A stretch of 61,871 nucleotides of DNA from Trichocoleus desertorum ATA4-8-CV12 (GTDB lineage Bacteria; Cyanobacteriota; Cyanobacteriia; FACHB-46), in the NCBI GenBank assembly GCA_019358975.1, contig JAHHIL010000027.1, forward strand, positions 1 through 61,871, in the 5' to 3' direction. The position numbers and the translations under genes were made by a program. Of the stretch, positions 1 through 8,844 are shown one piece after another. Below the pieces are notes generated by a model. It saw nothing but the letters and a program-made list of their open reading frames with translations, had not been told where the DNA came from and made no database searches. Each line of letters opens with the position of its first letter. Positions within the stretch are counted from its first letter, which is position 1.

Positions 1-128
1 ACAGAGCTACAAACTGGAAAGCATCTGTAGGTGTCATGACCCTTGAAACGTAGCCAGTGAAGGCTCAGACTGGTCAGCTATCTAAAGTCGAGGCATGAAG
101 CCCCGTTCTTTAGAGCGGGGTGCTGACG
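1..128 (+). mobile_element. Right-end relic of an IS200/IS605-type element
   Basis: The window opens with nine in-frame codons and a stop (TELQTGKHL, stop at 28-30), which may be the last residues of a TnpB-like protein. This is followed by non-coding sequence ending in a GC-rich hairpin at 101-120 (arms ccccgttct and agagcgggg) and the block tgctgacg. A short GCATGAAGCCCCG-type hairpin is typical of the right end of cyanobacterial IS200/IS605 elements, where the omega RNA (guide RNA scaffold) ends. The rest of the element would lie left of the window. The assignment rests on pattern recognition, not on an alignment. Confidence 0.5.
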
Positions 129-459
129 ATACATCCAGTTGATTGACGCTGGCCTACCGAATATTAGGTCAATCTTGGTCAGATCTGGGTTGATTCGGGC
201 GGGTAAAGTCTTGAATAAACGTTAAAAATTAGCGAATCCTAGCTTTTTACGTCTTAATTCTCCATATAGATAGATGTAAAACCCAGAATTCGAGCTTACG
301 TTATCAATGTTTAGTTCTACGTCGCCATGTCTTGTGCTTTGCAAACAGGATGACAGTAGAGATGTGGGGTGCTAGGTAAGCTATTTCTCACAAATCAATC
401 TATCTCAAGCAAAAGTCGTGTTCTTACGGGACTGAGGGGCTAAAGCTAGCTCAGGAATT
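129..459. other. Intergenic stretch without a recognisable gene
   Basis: These roughly 330 bases lie between the IS end relic and the first gene. No convincing ORF, tRNA or terminator was seen. The last 100 bases should hold the promoter of the following gene, but no clear -35/-10 pair stands out. Confidence 0.5.
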
Positions 460-2238
460 ATGGATAGAACTTGGCAAGAAATTACACAAATCGTCAGTGC
501 GTCTGTGCCCATACCGCAACTCAACTCGCTGTTGGCACAGGCTCCAGCAAATTCTCCTACAACTACAGCACCACAAGCAGCCCCTGGGGCTTATCCGACA
601 GGGGCAGATGGTTTTCTGCAAGGAATCGGCCTAAGTTTGGGCACTGCGATTCCCAGTTTAATTAAAGCCCTGATTATTTTGGTGGTGGGGCTACTCATTG
701 CGGCATTGGTCGCAGCGGTAGTCCGAGGGATATTGAACCGGACAGATATAGACAATAAGCTAGCCGAGCGCATAACCCGTCACCAAGCGGGAACGCGGCC
801 ACCGAGGGTGGAAAAATGGGTGGGAGATGCCGTTTTTTGGCTAATTACCATTTTCACGGTGGTGGCTTTTTTACAGGCGCTCAACCTAACTGCGGTTTCT
901 CAACCCCTCAACACTTTCCTTGACCAAATTCTGCGCTTCTTGCCTAAACTGGCGGGAGCTGGCATTTTGTTGGCGATCGCTTGGGCAATTGCCACAGTAG
1001 TCAAGCTGATTGTGACGCAGGGACTCCGCACCTTCGGCTTAGATGAACGGCTCGGTGAGCACATTAATGAACCGCCGAATGACCCTGATCCCCTAGAAGC
1101 ATCTAGTACAACTCGACCCATTGCACCGCCACCGAGAGACCCGCCCTTTTCGTTAAGTGAAACGATTGGCAATGCGTTGTATTGGTTTATTTTCCTGCTG
1201 TTTTTACCAGCAATTTTAAACACGCTGGAGTTACAGGGGACGCTGCAACCCGTACAACAGCTGCTGAATGCGATTTTGGCAGTTCTGCCGAATATTTTGG
1301 CGGCAGTGTTGATTGGAGCGGCAGGTTGGCTGATTGCTCAAGTGGTGCGTCGCATCGTGACCAACTTGTTAGCCGCCGCAGGGACCGATCGCATTGGTAC
1401 TCGCTTTGGGCTGAGGGGTACAGCAGGTGGCCAATCCCTCTCTTGGATTATTGGCACAATTGTCTATGTTTTAATTCTGATTCCAACGGCGATCGCGGCT
1501 TTGAATGCGCTGCGGATTGATGCGATTTCTCAGCCAGCAATTTCGATGCTGACTCAGATCCTCAATGCGATTCCACAGATTTTTACGGCAGCCTTGATTC
1601 TGGCGATCGCTTATGCGATTGGAAAGTTTGTAGCTGATCTGGTTACGAATATTCTGACCAGCCTGGGCTTCAACAATATCTTCTACTGGTTGGGTCTACA
1701 ATCAACTCCCTACTCGGCTCCTCCTGCGCCTCTAGCAGGTGAGCCTCCTGTGATTCAGGAACTGGGTCAGGTTAGCCCCACGACTCCCAGAACTCGCACT
1801 CCTTCCGAGGTGGCTGGCATCATCACCTTGATTGGGATTCTCCTATTTGCGACCGTAGCCGCTACGAATGTGCTGAATTTCGTAGCTCTAACTGCGATCG
1901 TGGCTGGGTTACTGTTGGTATTTGGGCGAATTCTGTCTGGTTTGGTGGTGTTTGCGATCGGTTTGTATTTGGCAAATCTCGCTTTCAATCTCATTACCAG
2001 CTCTGGCAACTCCCAAGCTAGAGTTTTGGGCCAAACGGCACGAATTGCCATTATTGCTTTCGTTTCAGCGATGGCACTTCAGCAAATGGGCATTGCGCCG
2101 AATATTGTCAATTTGGCGTTTGGTCTGCTGCTAGGAGCGATTGCTGTAGCGATCGCCCTGGCTTTTGGCTTAGGTGGTCGAGAAATCGCGGCCCAACAAA
2201 CCAGAGAGTGGTTAGATTCGTTCAAGTCAAAACGCTAA
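460..2238 (+). CDS. Mechanosensitive-channel-like membrane protein with conserved TM-helix repeats
   Basis: This 592-residue inner-membrane protein has at least eight strongly hydrophobic segments. Several follow a repeated pattern in which a Leu/Ile/Ala-rich helix with internal glycines (for example LIKALIILVVGLLIAALVAA near residue 70) is followed by a soluble stretch with RxxxNxL or TDRIG-like motifs. This is the arrangement of the 'conserved TM helix' family (PF05552-like) related to small mechanosensitive channels, common in cyanobacteria. The start is supported by an AGGA six bases upstream of ATG. Acidic and Pro-rich linkers near residues 205-230 and 420-450 separate the repeats. A role in osmotic or ion homeostasis is inferred from the family; no true MscS beta-domain was identified. 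Confidence 0.75.
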   Translation: MDRTWQEITQIVSASVPIPQLNSLLAQAPANSPTTTAPQAAPGAYPTGADGFLQGIGLSLGTAIPSLIKALIILVVGLLIAALVAAVVRGILNRTDIDNKLAERITRHQAGTRPPRVEKWVGDAVFWLITIFTVVAFLQALNLTAVSQPLNTFLDQILRFLPKLAGAGILLAIAWAIATVVKLIVTQGLRTFGLDERLGEHINEPPNDPDPLEASSTTRPIAPPPRDPPFSLSETIGNALYWFIFLLFLPAILNTLELQGTLQPVQQLLNAILAVLPNILAAVLIGAAGWLIAQVVRRIVTNLLAAAGTDRIGTRFGLRGTAGGQSLSWIIGTIVYVLILIPTAIAALNALRIDAISQPAISMLTQILNAIPQIFTAALILAIAYAIGKFVADLVTNILTSLGFNNIFYWLGLQSTPYSAPPAPLAGEPPVIQELGQVSPTTPRTRTPSEVAGIITLIGILLFATVAATNVLNFVALTAIVAGLLLVFGRILSGLVVFAIGLYLANLAFNLITSSGNSQARVLGQTARIAIIAFVSAMALQQMGIAPNIVNLAFGLLLGAIAVAIALAFGLGGREIAAQQTREWLDSFKSKR

Positions 2239-2262
2239 CTGGCTGTGGGCCAATAGCATTGA

Positions 2263-2340
2263 GACCTTACCCCCAACCCCTTCCCTACAGGGAAGGGGAG
2301 ATAGACCACAACCCTTCTTCGTTTTGGAGAGGGGTTTGTT
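2263..2340. repeat. Dispersed repeat family B, copy 1
   Basis: The stretch holds ccccaaccccttccct followed by agggaagggg, an inverted repeat with a very short loop, then a second G-rich part (gagaggggtttg). It lies between the convergent ends of the channel gene and pfkA, so it could also act as a bidirectional terminator-like hairpin. Similar copies lie near 6023, 7231, 42605 and 53421. Confidence 0.75.
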
Positions 2341-2342
2341 AT

Positions 2343-3422
2343 TTAATCGCCTAGATAAATGCCTAAGCCACGAGCGGTTTTGACTAAGGTGCCGCTAGGG
2401 TTTACGGCTTGATAATGCGCGATCGCGTCAGCAATGGGAACACTAACAACCTGACGGTTTTGCCAAGTGACCATGTGGTCATATTTCTCCTCAGCAATCA
2501 GATCGACTGCAGCTACGCCAAAGGCTGATGCGACCAGGCGATCGAGTGGCGAAGGCGTTCCTCCCCGCTGCACATGACCCAGCACTGTCACACGAGTTTC
2601 AGCCCCACTACAGTCACAAATGCGATCGGCTAAGTAGTCACCGATGCCACCATAGCGACATTGCCCTAAACGATTGGTGATCACAACTGGGTCTCCTGCT
2701 TCCGTCCGCACCGCTTCCGATACGATCACCAGCGAATAGTTTTTACCTTGCTCTTGGCGCTCCTTAATTTTGTGACAGATGTTAGCGATGGTGTAGGGAA
2801 TTTCGGGAATCAAGATCACATCGGCACCACCCGCAATGCCTGCGGTAATGGCAATATGGCCTGCATCACGACCCATTACTTCTAAAATCATGACGCGGCT
2901 GTGGCTAGCGGCTGTAAAGTGGAGGCGATCGAGGGCTTCGGTCGCGGTATTGACGGCAGTGTCAAAGCCAATTGAGTGCTCGGTCACACCCACATCGTTG
3001 TCAATAGTTTTGGGGATCGCCACCAGGTTCAGGTTGCCTTGTTCGGCAATGCGCCGCAGAATTGCCATGCTGCCATCTCCACCAATACCAATGATGGCAT
3101 CTAGACCGAGCTGGTGATAGCCAGCAATAATGTCTTGTGAGCGATCGCAAAGGGTGCCGTCGGGCATGGGAAAGGCAAAGGGATCGCCTTTATTGGTGGT
3201 GCCGAGCATCGTGCCGCCTGCAACCCGCAACGGATCTACATTTTCTAGGTCTAAGCAAATTGCCTGGGGTGCGCTGTGCATGAGCCCTTGGGTCGCTTGC
3301 CGAATTCCTAGCACCTCCCAACCGTAGGTACCCGCCGCCCGACATACCACCGCTCGAATGGCAGCATTGAGTCCAGCACAATCGCCTCCACTCGTCAGAA
3401 TCCCAATCCGCTTTTGTCCCAT
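2343..3422 (-). CDS. pfkA: 6-phosphofructokinase
   Basis: PfkA phosphorylates fructose 6-phosphate to fructose 1,6-bisphosphate in glycolysis. The 359-residue protein opens with the nucleotide loop GILTSGGDCAGLNAAIR. It carries GGDGS at residues 114-118, PKTIDND with the catalytic Asp at 137-143, and MGRDAGH at 183-189. Gly in GGDGS is the feature of nucleotide-dependent enzymes, whereas Lys in PKTIDND is more usual in pyrophosphate-dependent ones. The protein therefore belongs to the mixed Gly/Lys group, and its phosphoryl donor cannot be fixed from motifs alone. The upstream region carries IS relics, and the neighbours suggest no operon. Confidence 0.93.
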   Translation of the reverse strand: MGQKRIGILTSGGDCAGLNAAIRAVVCRAAGTYGWEVLGIRQATQGLMHSAPQAICLDLENVDPLRVAGGTMLGTTNKGDPFAFPMPDGTLCDRSQDIIAGYHQLGLDAIIGIGGDGSMAILRRIAEQGNLNLVAIPKTIDNDVGVTEHSIGFDTAVNTATEALDRLHFTAASHSRVMILEVMGRDAGHIAITAGIAGGADVILIPEIPYTIANICHKIKERQEQGKNYSLVIVSEAVRTEAGDPVVITNRLGQCRYGGIGDYLADRICDCSGAETRVTVLGHVQRGGTPSPLDRLVASAFGVAAVDLIAEEKYDHMVTWQNRQVVSVPIADAIAHYQAVNPSGTLVKTARGLGIYLGD

Positions 3423-3461
3423 ATGGTTCGCCGTCGCCTAAACGACAAATAAGGTCAGGCT

Positions 3462-3660
3462 GTACAGTACTGGTGAAGTACCCGACGCTGATTGTAAGCA
3501 ATACAGCACGGGCTTCCTGTTTCAACAGCCACTGCCTCCACCTTGCAAGCAAAGTATTGGTCTGACGCAGCTTCTGGAGGTTTTGGTAATGTCTGCATTC
3601 GCAGCACATCCCACTGACTCCCGTGATAGTTGCCTACCACCCAGGCAGCAACCCGCCTTC
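3462..3660 (-). mobile_element. Degenerate 3' end of an IS200/IS605-type element with omega-RNA-like hairpin
   Basis: On the minus strand the sequence contains ggaagcccgtgctgt, a small hairpin (ATTG-TAAG-CAAT, plus coordinates 3491-3502), then cagcgtcggg. The same layout with different stem bases occurs at 3965-4001 and at 61723-61760, next to a real tnpB end. Minus-strand reading upstream gives fragments such as VEAVAVETGSP that resemble the low-complexity C-terminal tails of cyanobacterial TnpB proteins, but no intact transposase remains. It sits directly upstream of pfkA. Confidence 0.5.
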
Positions 3661-3964
3661 CGCAGGTTGATAACTTTTGCTTTTGCTTCTCTTGGATTTA
3701 CGCAATGGCGACCAGTTGGAGAAAACAGCTTCCCTGAACTACCGATCTGTCTGCGGCAAGAGTCGAACCTCTACTTTGAAGTTTGCCTGTCTGTTCGATG
3801 CGGTCAGGTGGGTTATTAAACCATCTAAATTATACCTTGAAACCCTTGCCATGAATAGACTTCAAGCCTTTTATTTGCTCGATAGGTTGGCGATTCGTCA
3901 CTCACCCACTCCACCCGCCTGTGGCATCGTTCGGGGTGAGACTCCTCAGCGCCGGACTCCCTAT
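3661..3964. other. Intergenic stretch without a recognisable gene
   Basis: About 300 bases between two IS end relics. The short ORFs here do not resemble known proteins. On the minus strand, 3757-3775 contains gaggttcgactc, a tRNA T-arm-like string, but no matching acceptor strand or other tRNA arms are present. The stretch is most simply decayed mobile-element DNA. Confidence 0.45.
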
Positions 3965-4001
3965 CCCGACGCTGACTTTTCAAGTACAGCGCGGGGCTTC
4001 C
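3965..4001 (-). repeat. Solo omega-RNA-like IS200/IS605 right-end hairpin
   Basis: On the plus strand: cccgacgctg, then the hairpin ACTT-TTC-AAGT, then acagcgcggggcttcc. The outer segments (cccg.cgctg and cagcg.cggg) can pair, extending the inner stem. The inner stem differs from the matching blocks at 3481-3517 and 61723-61760 while its pairing is kept. No tnpB coding sequence accompanies it. Confidence 0.5.
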
Positions 4002-4135
4002 GTCGCTAGCTAAGCGGTAGCGTTTCTACAGAATTGCAGGTTGGCTTTAGGTTTGCTGGCAACGCTACTATGGCAATATTGCGCTTTTTGACAAATCAGC
4101 AAACGATGAACAGGCGCAGGCAAGAACGATAACCT

Positions 4136-5071
4136 ATGTCAGACCTATCAGATCAGTGGAGCATTCCAGTTGCGCCAGAAGGCTTTAAATCAGGCTTTGT
4201 GGGCATCATTGGCCGTCCCAACGTCGGCAAGTCAACCTTGATGAATTATTTAGTGGGACAAAAGATTGCCATTACGTCGCCTGTAGCCCAAACTACCCGC
4301 AATCGGCTTTTAGGAATTTTGACCACGCCAGATAGTCAGTTTATTTTTGTGGATACTCCCGGCATTCACAAACCCCACCACCAGCTAGGGGAAGTTTTGG
4401 TCAAGAATGCTCAGATTGCCATTCACTCGGTCGATGTGGTGCTGTTTGTGGTTGATAGCTCCGTCGATGCAGGTGGAGGCGATCGCTACATCGTCGAGTT
4501 GCTCAGTAAAACCACAACCCCAGTGATTTTGGGCCTGAATAAAAGCGACCAGCAACCGGGTGAAACAGCAGCATTAGATGCCAGCTATCACGCATTGGCA
4601 GAACCCTACGATTGGCCGATCGCTAAATTCTCGGCTTTGACTGGAGAAGGCTTAGAACCCCTACAAACTCTACTAGGCGATCGCTTAGAACTTGGCCCCT
4701 ACTATTACCCACCCGATCTCGTCACTGATCAGCCAGAGCGCTTTATCATGGGCGAACTGATCCGGGAGCAAATTTTGCTGCTGACTCGTGAGGAAGTACC
4801 CCATTCAGTGGCGATCGCGATCGATCGGGTGGAGGAAGAACCGACCATTACTCGCATCCTCGCCACCATCCACGTAGAGCGGCAATCCCAAAAAGGCATC
4901 ATCATTGGCAAAGGTGGCAGCATGCTGAAGGCGATCGGCAGTGCGGCCCGTGAGCAAATGCAGAAATTAATTGCGGGTAAGGTGTACCTAGAGTTGTTTG
5001 TCAAAGTGCAACCGAAATGGCGGCAATCGCGCACTCGCCTCGCAGAATTAGGCTATCGGGTGGAGGAATAG
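4136..5071 (+). CDS. era: GTPase Era
   Basis: Era is a GTP-binding protein that helps 30S ribosome assembly by binding the 3' end of 16S rRNA. The 311-residue protein has GRPNVGKS (G1) at residues 26-33, DTPG (G3) at 73-76, NKSD (G4) at 135-138 and a C-terminal KH domain with GKGG at 258-261. These are all hallmarks of Era, and the length is normal. Its stop codon overlaps the GTG start of the following ADP-ribosylglycohydrolase by one base, so the two are probably co-transcribed and translationally coupled. Confidence 0.96.
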   Translation: MSDLSDQWSIPVAPEGFKSGFVGIIGRPNVGKSTLMNYLVGQKIAITSPVAQTTRNRLLGILTTPDSQFIFVDTPGIHKPHHQLGEVLVKNAQIAIHSVDVVLFVVDSSVDAGGGDRYIVELLSKTTTPVILGLNKSDQQPGETAALDASYHALAEPYDWPIAKFSALTGEGLEPLQTLLGDRLELGPYYYPPDLVTDQPERFIMGELIREQILLLTREEVPHSVAIAIDRVEEEPTITRILATIHVERQSQKGIIIGKGGSMLKAIGSAAREQMQKLIAGKVYLELFVKVQPKWRQSRTRLAELGYRVEE

Positions 5072-6003
5072 TGGAGTTAATTGAGCGTTATCGAGGAGCC
5101 TTGTTAGGGCTAGCCACGGGTGATGCGGTTGGCACTACGCTAGAGTTTGAGCCGCCAGGGTCATTTACGCCCATCACAGATATGGTCGGTGGTGGCCCCT
5201 TTAACCTCCAGCCCGGACAGTGGACCGATGACACCTCAATGGCGTTGTGTCTAGCGGAAAGTTTGATCGAGTGCCAAGGTTTTGACCCGAAACATCAATT
5301 GGAAAAATATGACCGTTGGTATCGTCAAGGCTACCTCAGCAGCACCGGACGCTGTTTTGACATTGGCAACGCCACTCGCACAGCCCTATTAAAGTTTGAG
5401 GCCACCGGAGAGCCATACTGCGGATCTCCTGATCCGCGTGCTGCGGGCAATGGCTCGATTATGCGCTTAGCTCCGGTGCCGTTGTTTTATGCGACTCGAC
5501 CAGAGGAAGCGATCGCCAAGTCCGCTGAGAGTTCTCGCACCACTCATGCAGCTCCCACAACGATTGATGCCTGCCGTTATCTGGGTGCCTTGATGCTTGG
5601 TGCTTTGCAGGGAGCTAGCAAAGAAGAATTGCTTGCAGACCACTACAGCCCCGTTCCTGACTACTGGAATCAGCATCCCTTAGTGCCAGAAATTGCTGAG
5701 ATTGCCCAAGGCTCTTTCAAGCAGCGCCAACCACCTGAAATTCAAGGCTCTGGTTATGTGGTGCGCTCCCTGGAAGCAGCGCTGTGGGCCTTCTACCATA
5801 GCGATTCTTTTCCAGCAGGTTGTTTGCTGGCAGTCAACTTAGGCAACGATGCCGATACTACGGGAGCTGTTTATGGGCAGCTTGCAGGGGCGTTCTATGG
5901 AGAGACAGGAATTCCGGCGGAGTGGCGATCGCGCTTGGCATACCGAGAATTGATTGAGTCTTTGGCTGAGAAGTTGCTGGCTCTCTCGCGATCGCTTCTA
6001 TGA
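5071..6003 (+). CDS. ADP-ribosylglycohydrolase family protein
   Basis: Members of this family (DraG/ARH-like) remove ADP-ribose from proteins or small molecules using a two-metal centre. The 310-residue protein has the metal-binding motifs WTDDTSM near the N-terminus and GNDADTTGA near the C-terminus, plus GNGSIMR in the middle. The reading frame is open from 5017, but the GTG at 5071 is preferred: it has GGAGGA four bases upstream and overlaps the era stop as TAGTG. The target of hydrolysis is unknown, and coupling to era is not proof of a ribosomal role. Confidence 0.88.
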   Translation: MELIERYRGALLGLATGDAVGTTLEFEPPGSFTPITDMVGGGPFNLQPGQWTDDTSMALCLAESLIECQGFDPKHQLEKYDRWYRQGYLSSTGRCFDIGNATRTALLKFEATGEPYCGSPDPRAAGNGSIMRLAPVPLFYATRPEEAIAKSAESSRTTHAAPTTIDACRYLGALMLGALQGASKEELLADHYSPVPDYWNQHPLVPEIAEIAQGSFKQRQPPEIQGSGYVVRSLEAALWAFYHSDSFPAGCLLAVNLGNDADTTGAVYGQLAGAFYGETGIPAEWRSRLAYRELIESLAEKLLALSRSLL

Positions 6004-6022
6004 GTGCTGCGTAATGAAAGTA

Positions 6023-6137
6023 GACCTCTCCCCAAACCCCTCTCCGACGCGGAGAGAGACTTTGAATTTGGCTCCCCTTCCCACCCCTGCGGGGAAGCAA
6101 GCTACAGCAGGGAAGGGGCTGGGGGTTAGGTTCCTAA
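6023..6137. repeat. Dispersed repeat family B, copy 2 (double hairpin)
   Basis: Two C-rich/G-rich hairpin units lie in the gap between the convergent ADP-ribosylglycohydrolase and hisC genes: cccctctccgacgcggagag and then ccccttcccacccctgcgg with a later gggaaggggctgggggtt. The repeat ends at the hisC stop codon. It resembles the copies at 2263, 7231, 42605 and 53421. Confidence 0.75.
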
Positions 6138-7180
6138 TCCAACAATTCGGTGAGAGCAGAAATGAGGGCTTGGTTTTGTTCTTCAGTACCAACGGTGATC
6201 CGTAGTTTGTCGTCGAGGCGAGGTTGATTGAAGTAGCGCACCAGAATACCCCGTTCTTTCAGAGCTTGGTAGAGAGCGCCTGTGTTGTCGGGAGCCTGGG
6301 CCAGAACAAAATTAGCTTGGGAAGGCCCGACTTTAAAGCCTAGTTGAGTGAGGTCAGTGGTGAGCTTAGCGCGAGAGGCTTTCACCCGTTCAGCACTGGC
6401 GTTTTTGTGCGCTTGGTCGGCGATCGCTGCTGCTCCCACTGCACAAGCCAGCGCATCGACGTTGTAGCTATCTTTAACTTTAATCAGCCCCGATAGTAAT
6501 GCTGGATTGGCAACTCCAAAACCTAGCCGCAAACCTGCCAAGGAATAGCCCTTAGAGAAGGTTCGTAGCACAATCACGTTGTCGTGCTCTTTCACCAGCT
6601 CTAAAGCGCTGTAGTCGGCAAAATCGACATAAGCTTCATCGATCGCCAGCACTCCAGACAGGTGGCTAGCTAACTTGTTGAGCAAATCCAAAGGAACCAA
6701 TGTTCCAGAGGGGCTATTGGGCGAAGCGATAAACGTGATCGCCCCGTTTGCCTCAATCAGCTGTTCGACGGGTAGGTTGTAGTCGTCATCGTAGGGAATC
6801 TCAAGCACTTTTGTGTCTTGAATTTCCGCTAACGTTTCGTAGAGAACATAAGTGGGAGTGGGGTAGACAATTTTGCGATCGCCTTCGGTACAAGCCCGCA
6901 CCAGTAAATTCAGAATGTCATCACTGCCATTACCTGCCAAAATCCAATCGTAGGGAACGCCTAAAACTTGGCTAGCCGCATGACGGAACGAATCAGCCAT
7001 CGGATCAGGGTAGCGCCGCAACAACTCACCATCAAAACCACGCAGAACTTGCAGGGCAGCCTCAGAGGGAGGATAGGGATTTTCGTTGGTGTTGAGCTTA
7101 ATAACTTTGATGCCTGGGGCTGGCTGCTCCCCAGGTTGATAGCCAGTCATCGCATCAACGCTAGGACGGAAGTAACTCAT
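6134..7180 (-). CDS. hisC: Histidinol-phosphate aminotransferase
   Basis: HisC is a PLP enzyme that converts imidazole-acetol phosphate and glutamate to histidinol phosphate in histidine biosynthesis. The 348-residue protein has LNTNENPYPPS (29-39), GNGSDD for phosphate binding (84-88), SPNSPSGT, DEAY (181-184) and the Schiff-base lysine in TFSKGYSLAGLRLG (Lys 210). This is a class I fold aminotransferase of normal length. Some cyanobacterial HisC-like enzymes also act on aromatic substrates, and this cannot be excluded. It lies upstream of no other his gene here; aroB follows on the same strand upstream. Confidence 0.92.
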   Translation of the reverse strand: MSYFRPSVDAMTGYQPGEQPAPGIKVIKLNTNENPYPPSEAALQVLRGFDGELLRRYPDPMADSFRHAASQVLGVPYDWILAGNGSDDILNLLVRACTEGDRKIVYPTPTYVLYETLAEIQDTKVLEIPYDDDYNLPVEQLIEANGAITFIASPNSPSGTLVPLDLLNKLASHLSGVLAIDEAYVDFADYSALELVKEHDNVIVLRTFSKGYSLAGLRLGFGVANPALLSGLIKVKDSYNVDALACAVGAAAIADQAHKNASAERVKASRAKLTTDLTQLGFKVGPSQANFVLAQAPDNTGALYQALKERGILVRYFNQPRLDDKLRITVGTEEQNQALISALTELLD

Positions 7181-7230
7181 TGTTCTTTTTGAGAAACGAA
7201 ATTTTGCGATTGGTGAGTAGTTGACGTTCT

Positions 7231-7348
7231 TACCGACCCCTCCCCAACCCCTCCCCGATGCGGAGAGGGGCCTTTAAGTTAACTGTCGCGTACAAGAATT
7301 TCTTGCTCTCCCTTCCCTCACAGGGAAGGGGGTTGGGGGGTTAGGTCT
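7231..7348. repeat. Dispersed repeat family B, copy 3, entering the aroB 3' end
   Basis: Two units, cccctccccgatgcggagagggg and cccttccctcacagggaaggg, fill most of the hisC-aroB gap. The second unit overlaps the last codons and the stop of aroB, so the final residues of AroB (LTPQPPSL) are encoded by repeat sequence. Confidence 0.75.
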
Positions 7349-8457
7349 ATATTCATGCCATAAAGAACTTGCTGAATCACGTTAGCAGGAACTTGATCAG
7401 TAATGGTGACAGCGCCGATTTGGGTGGGCAAAATGAACCGCACCCGACCGTCTTGGACTTTCTTGTCGCTTTGCAAACTATCCGCGATCGCCTCAATATC
7501 CAAGCCTTCTGGCAGTTTGGTGGGGAGGCCAGTTTTCTCAATTAAGGCGAGTTGGCGATCGCTAGCAGCTTGATCCCACAACCCTAGATCTACAGCGATT
7601 TGACCTGCTGCCACCATGCCGATCGCGACCGCTTCGCCGTGATTGACCACTTTGTATCCGGTTAAGCTCTCGACTGCATGGCCGATGGTGTGACCATAGT
7701 TGAGGATGGCGCGTAAGCCTGCTTCTTTTTCGTCTTTGCTGACAACGTGGGCTTTGGCTTGACAGGAGCGAGTCAAGATTTCTTGCAGTAGTTCGTCGCT
7801 GATGTAGCGTAGTTGATCCAGCCGTGGGCTTTGTTCTAGTTTTTCAAACAGTTCGGCATCCCAAATAATGCCGTACTTGATTACCTCAGCCATCCCTGCT
7901 CGGAATTCTCTGGCTGGCAGAGTTTTGAGCACTTGAGGATCGATTAAAACTAATTTGGGTTGATGGAACGCGCCGATTAGGTTTTTACCACGGGGATGGT
8001 TGACGCCAGTTTTACCACCAATGGAGGCATCGACCATCGCCAGCAAGGTTGTGGGTACTTGCACGAAGTTAATGCCTCGGAGCCAGGTGGCGGCGGCAAA
8101 CCCTGCCATATCACCAATCACACCACCGCCTAAAGCCAAAATTGTGGAGGAGCGTTCTAGACGGTTTTCTAGGGCTACGTCGTAGATTTTTTGTAGAGAA
8201 GCAGGAGTTTTGTAGCGTTCTCCGGCGGGCAAGATGCACTGAGCCACGGTAAAGCCTGCTTGCTCTAAGGAGGCGATCGCTTGGGTTCCGTAATGCTTAA
8301 AAATCGGGGGACTAGAAACGAGGAGAATTTTTTTGCCGAGTTTGAGTGGCTGTGCGCCATGTCCGATCAGCCAGTTTCCTAGCTGCTCCAGACCACCGGA
8401 GGCGATCGCGATATCATAAGACTGTTGTGGTAATTCAACAGGAATTACAGACTTCAT
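7318..8457 (-). CDS. aroB: 3-dehydroquinate synthase
   Basis: AroB cyclises DAHP to 3-dehydroquinate, the second step of the shikimate pathway, using NAD and a divalent metal. The 379-residue protein has the NAD-binding [15 protein letters not shown], the substrate loop [15 protein letters not shown], and the metal region containing [11 protein letters not shown] with two histidines, plus HGEAVAIGM. The enzyme normally ends soon after the helix ending here in QVLYG. The last dozen residues come from the family B repeat and look like a read-through tail. The start ATG is followed by the usual [13 protein letters not shown] strand. Confidence 0.95.
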   Translation of the reverse strand: MKSVIPVELPQQSYDIAIASGGLEQLGNWLIGHGAQPLKLGKKILLVSSPPIFKHYGTQAIASLEQAGFTVAQCILPAGERYKTPASLQKIYDVALENRLERSSTILALGGGVIGDMAGFAAATWLRGINFVQVPTTLLAMVDASIGGKTGVNHPRGKNLIGAFHQPKLVLIDPQVLKTLPAREFRAGMAEVIKYGIIWDAELFEKLEQSPRLDQLRYISDELLQEILTRSCQAKAHVVSKDEKEAGLRAILNYGHTIGHAVESLTGYKVVNHGEAVAIGMVAAGQIAVDLGLWDQAASDRQLALIEKTGLPTKLPEGLDIEAIADSLQSDKKVQDGRVRFILPTQIGAVTITDQVPANVIQQVLYGMNIDLTPQPPSL

Positions 8458-8650
8458 TGGTTTCGTTCTGCCCCGACTAACAAATGCCCGTGGGCTGTAT
8501 TCTACTCCACTAAATGATTCAATGGTTTTGTTGGGCTTTTGTGGAGAATTGTCAATGTCTGGTGCTTTTTCTTATCTGTTGGTGCTCGGTTTGTTTTATG
8601 GTGCGGCGCTTGGGTTGTTTTTTGGCTTGAAGGCTGTCAAGTTGATCTAG

Positions 8651-8748
8651 AACCGAGCCTTGGGGGCACCTGCCCCCAAACCCCCGCTGAGGGACGGCTG
8701 CGTCCCCCAGACCCCCTCCAGACGAAGCTGAGTGTAGGTGTTTCGATA
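8651..8748 (-). repeat. Dispersed repeat family A, copy 1
   Basis: The block runs from ttgggggcacctgccccc through ccgctgagggacggctgcg to ccccctccagacgaa and gtgtttcg. It contains two hairpins: TTGGGGGC-ACCT-GCCCCCAA, and GGGACG-GCTG-CGTCCC. The same block occurs inverted at 12484, 26361 and 40272, and in this orientation at 48681. Confidence 0.85.
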
Positions 8749-8792
8749 CATTTGATTCTTCTATCCCTTGCTCCTCTCTCCCCACCCCCTAC

Positions 8793-8838
8793 CTTTTATC
8801 CTTCATCCCTACCTTTCATCCCTCATCCCTCATCCTTC
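8793..8838. repeat. C-rich heptamer tract (catccct-type)
   Basis: Degenerate tandem heptamers of the form catccct/catcctt, the complement of the gatgagg unit that forms the long tract at 45521. Short tandem heptamers of this kind (STRR) are a known feature of filamentous cyanobacterial genomes. Confidence 0.6.
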
Positions 8839-8844
8839 CAGCTT

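Larger units (their letters stand above)
8458..8844. other. Repeat-filled intergenic stretch between aroB and the radical SAM pair
   Basis: No gene is supported here. The stretch holds a copy of repeat family A (8651-8748) and a C-rich heptamer tract (about 8793-8838) that ends at the stop codon of the next gene. ORFs across it translate the repeat and are not considered real. Confidence 0.6.

Noticed and set aside
3700-3830. A tRNA gene on the minus strand, suggested by gaggttcgactc and following bases.
   Set aside because: No pairing acceptor strand, D-arm or anticodon arm is found within 90 bases; the T-arm-like stem is also imperfect.
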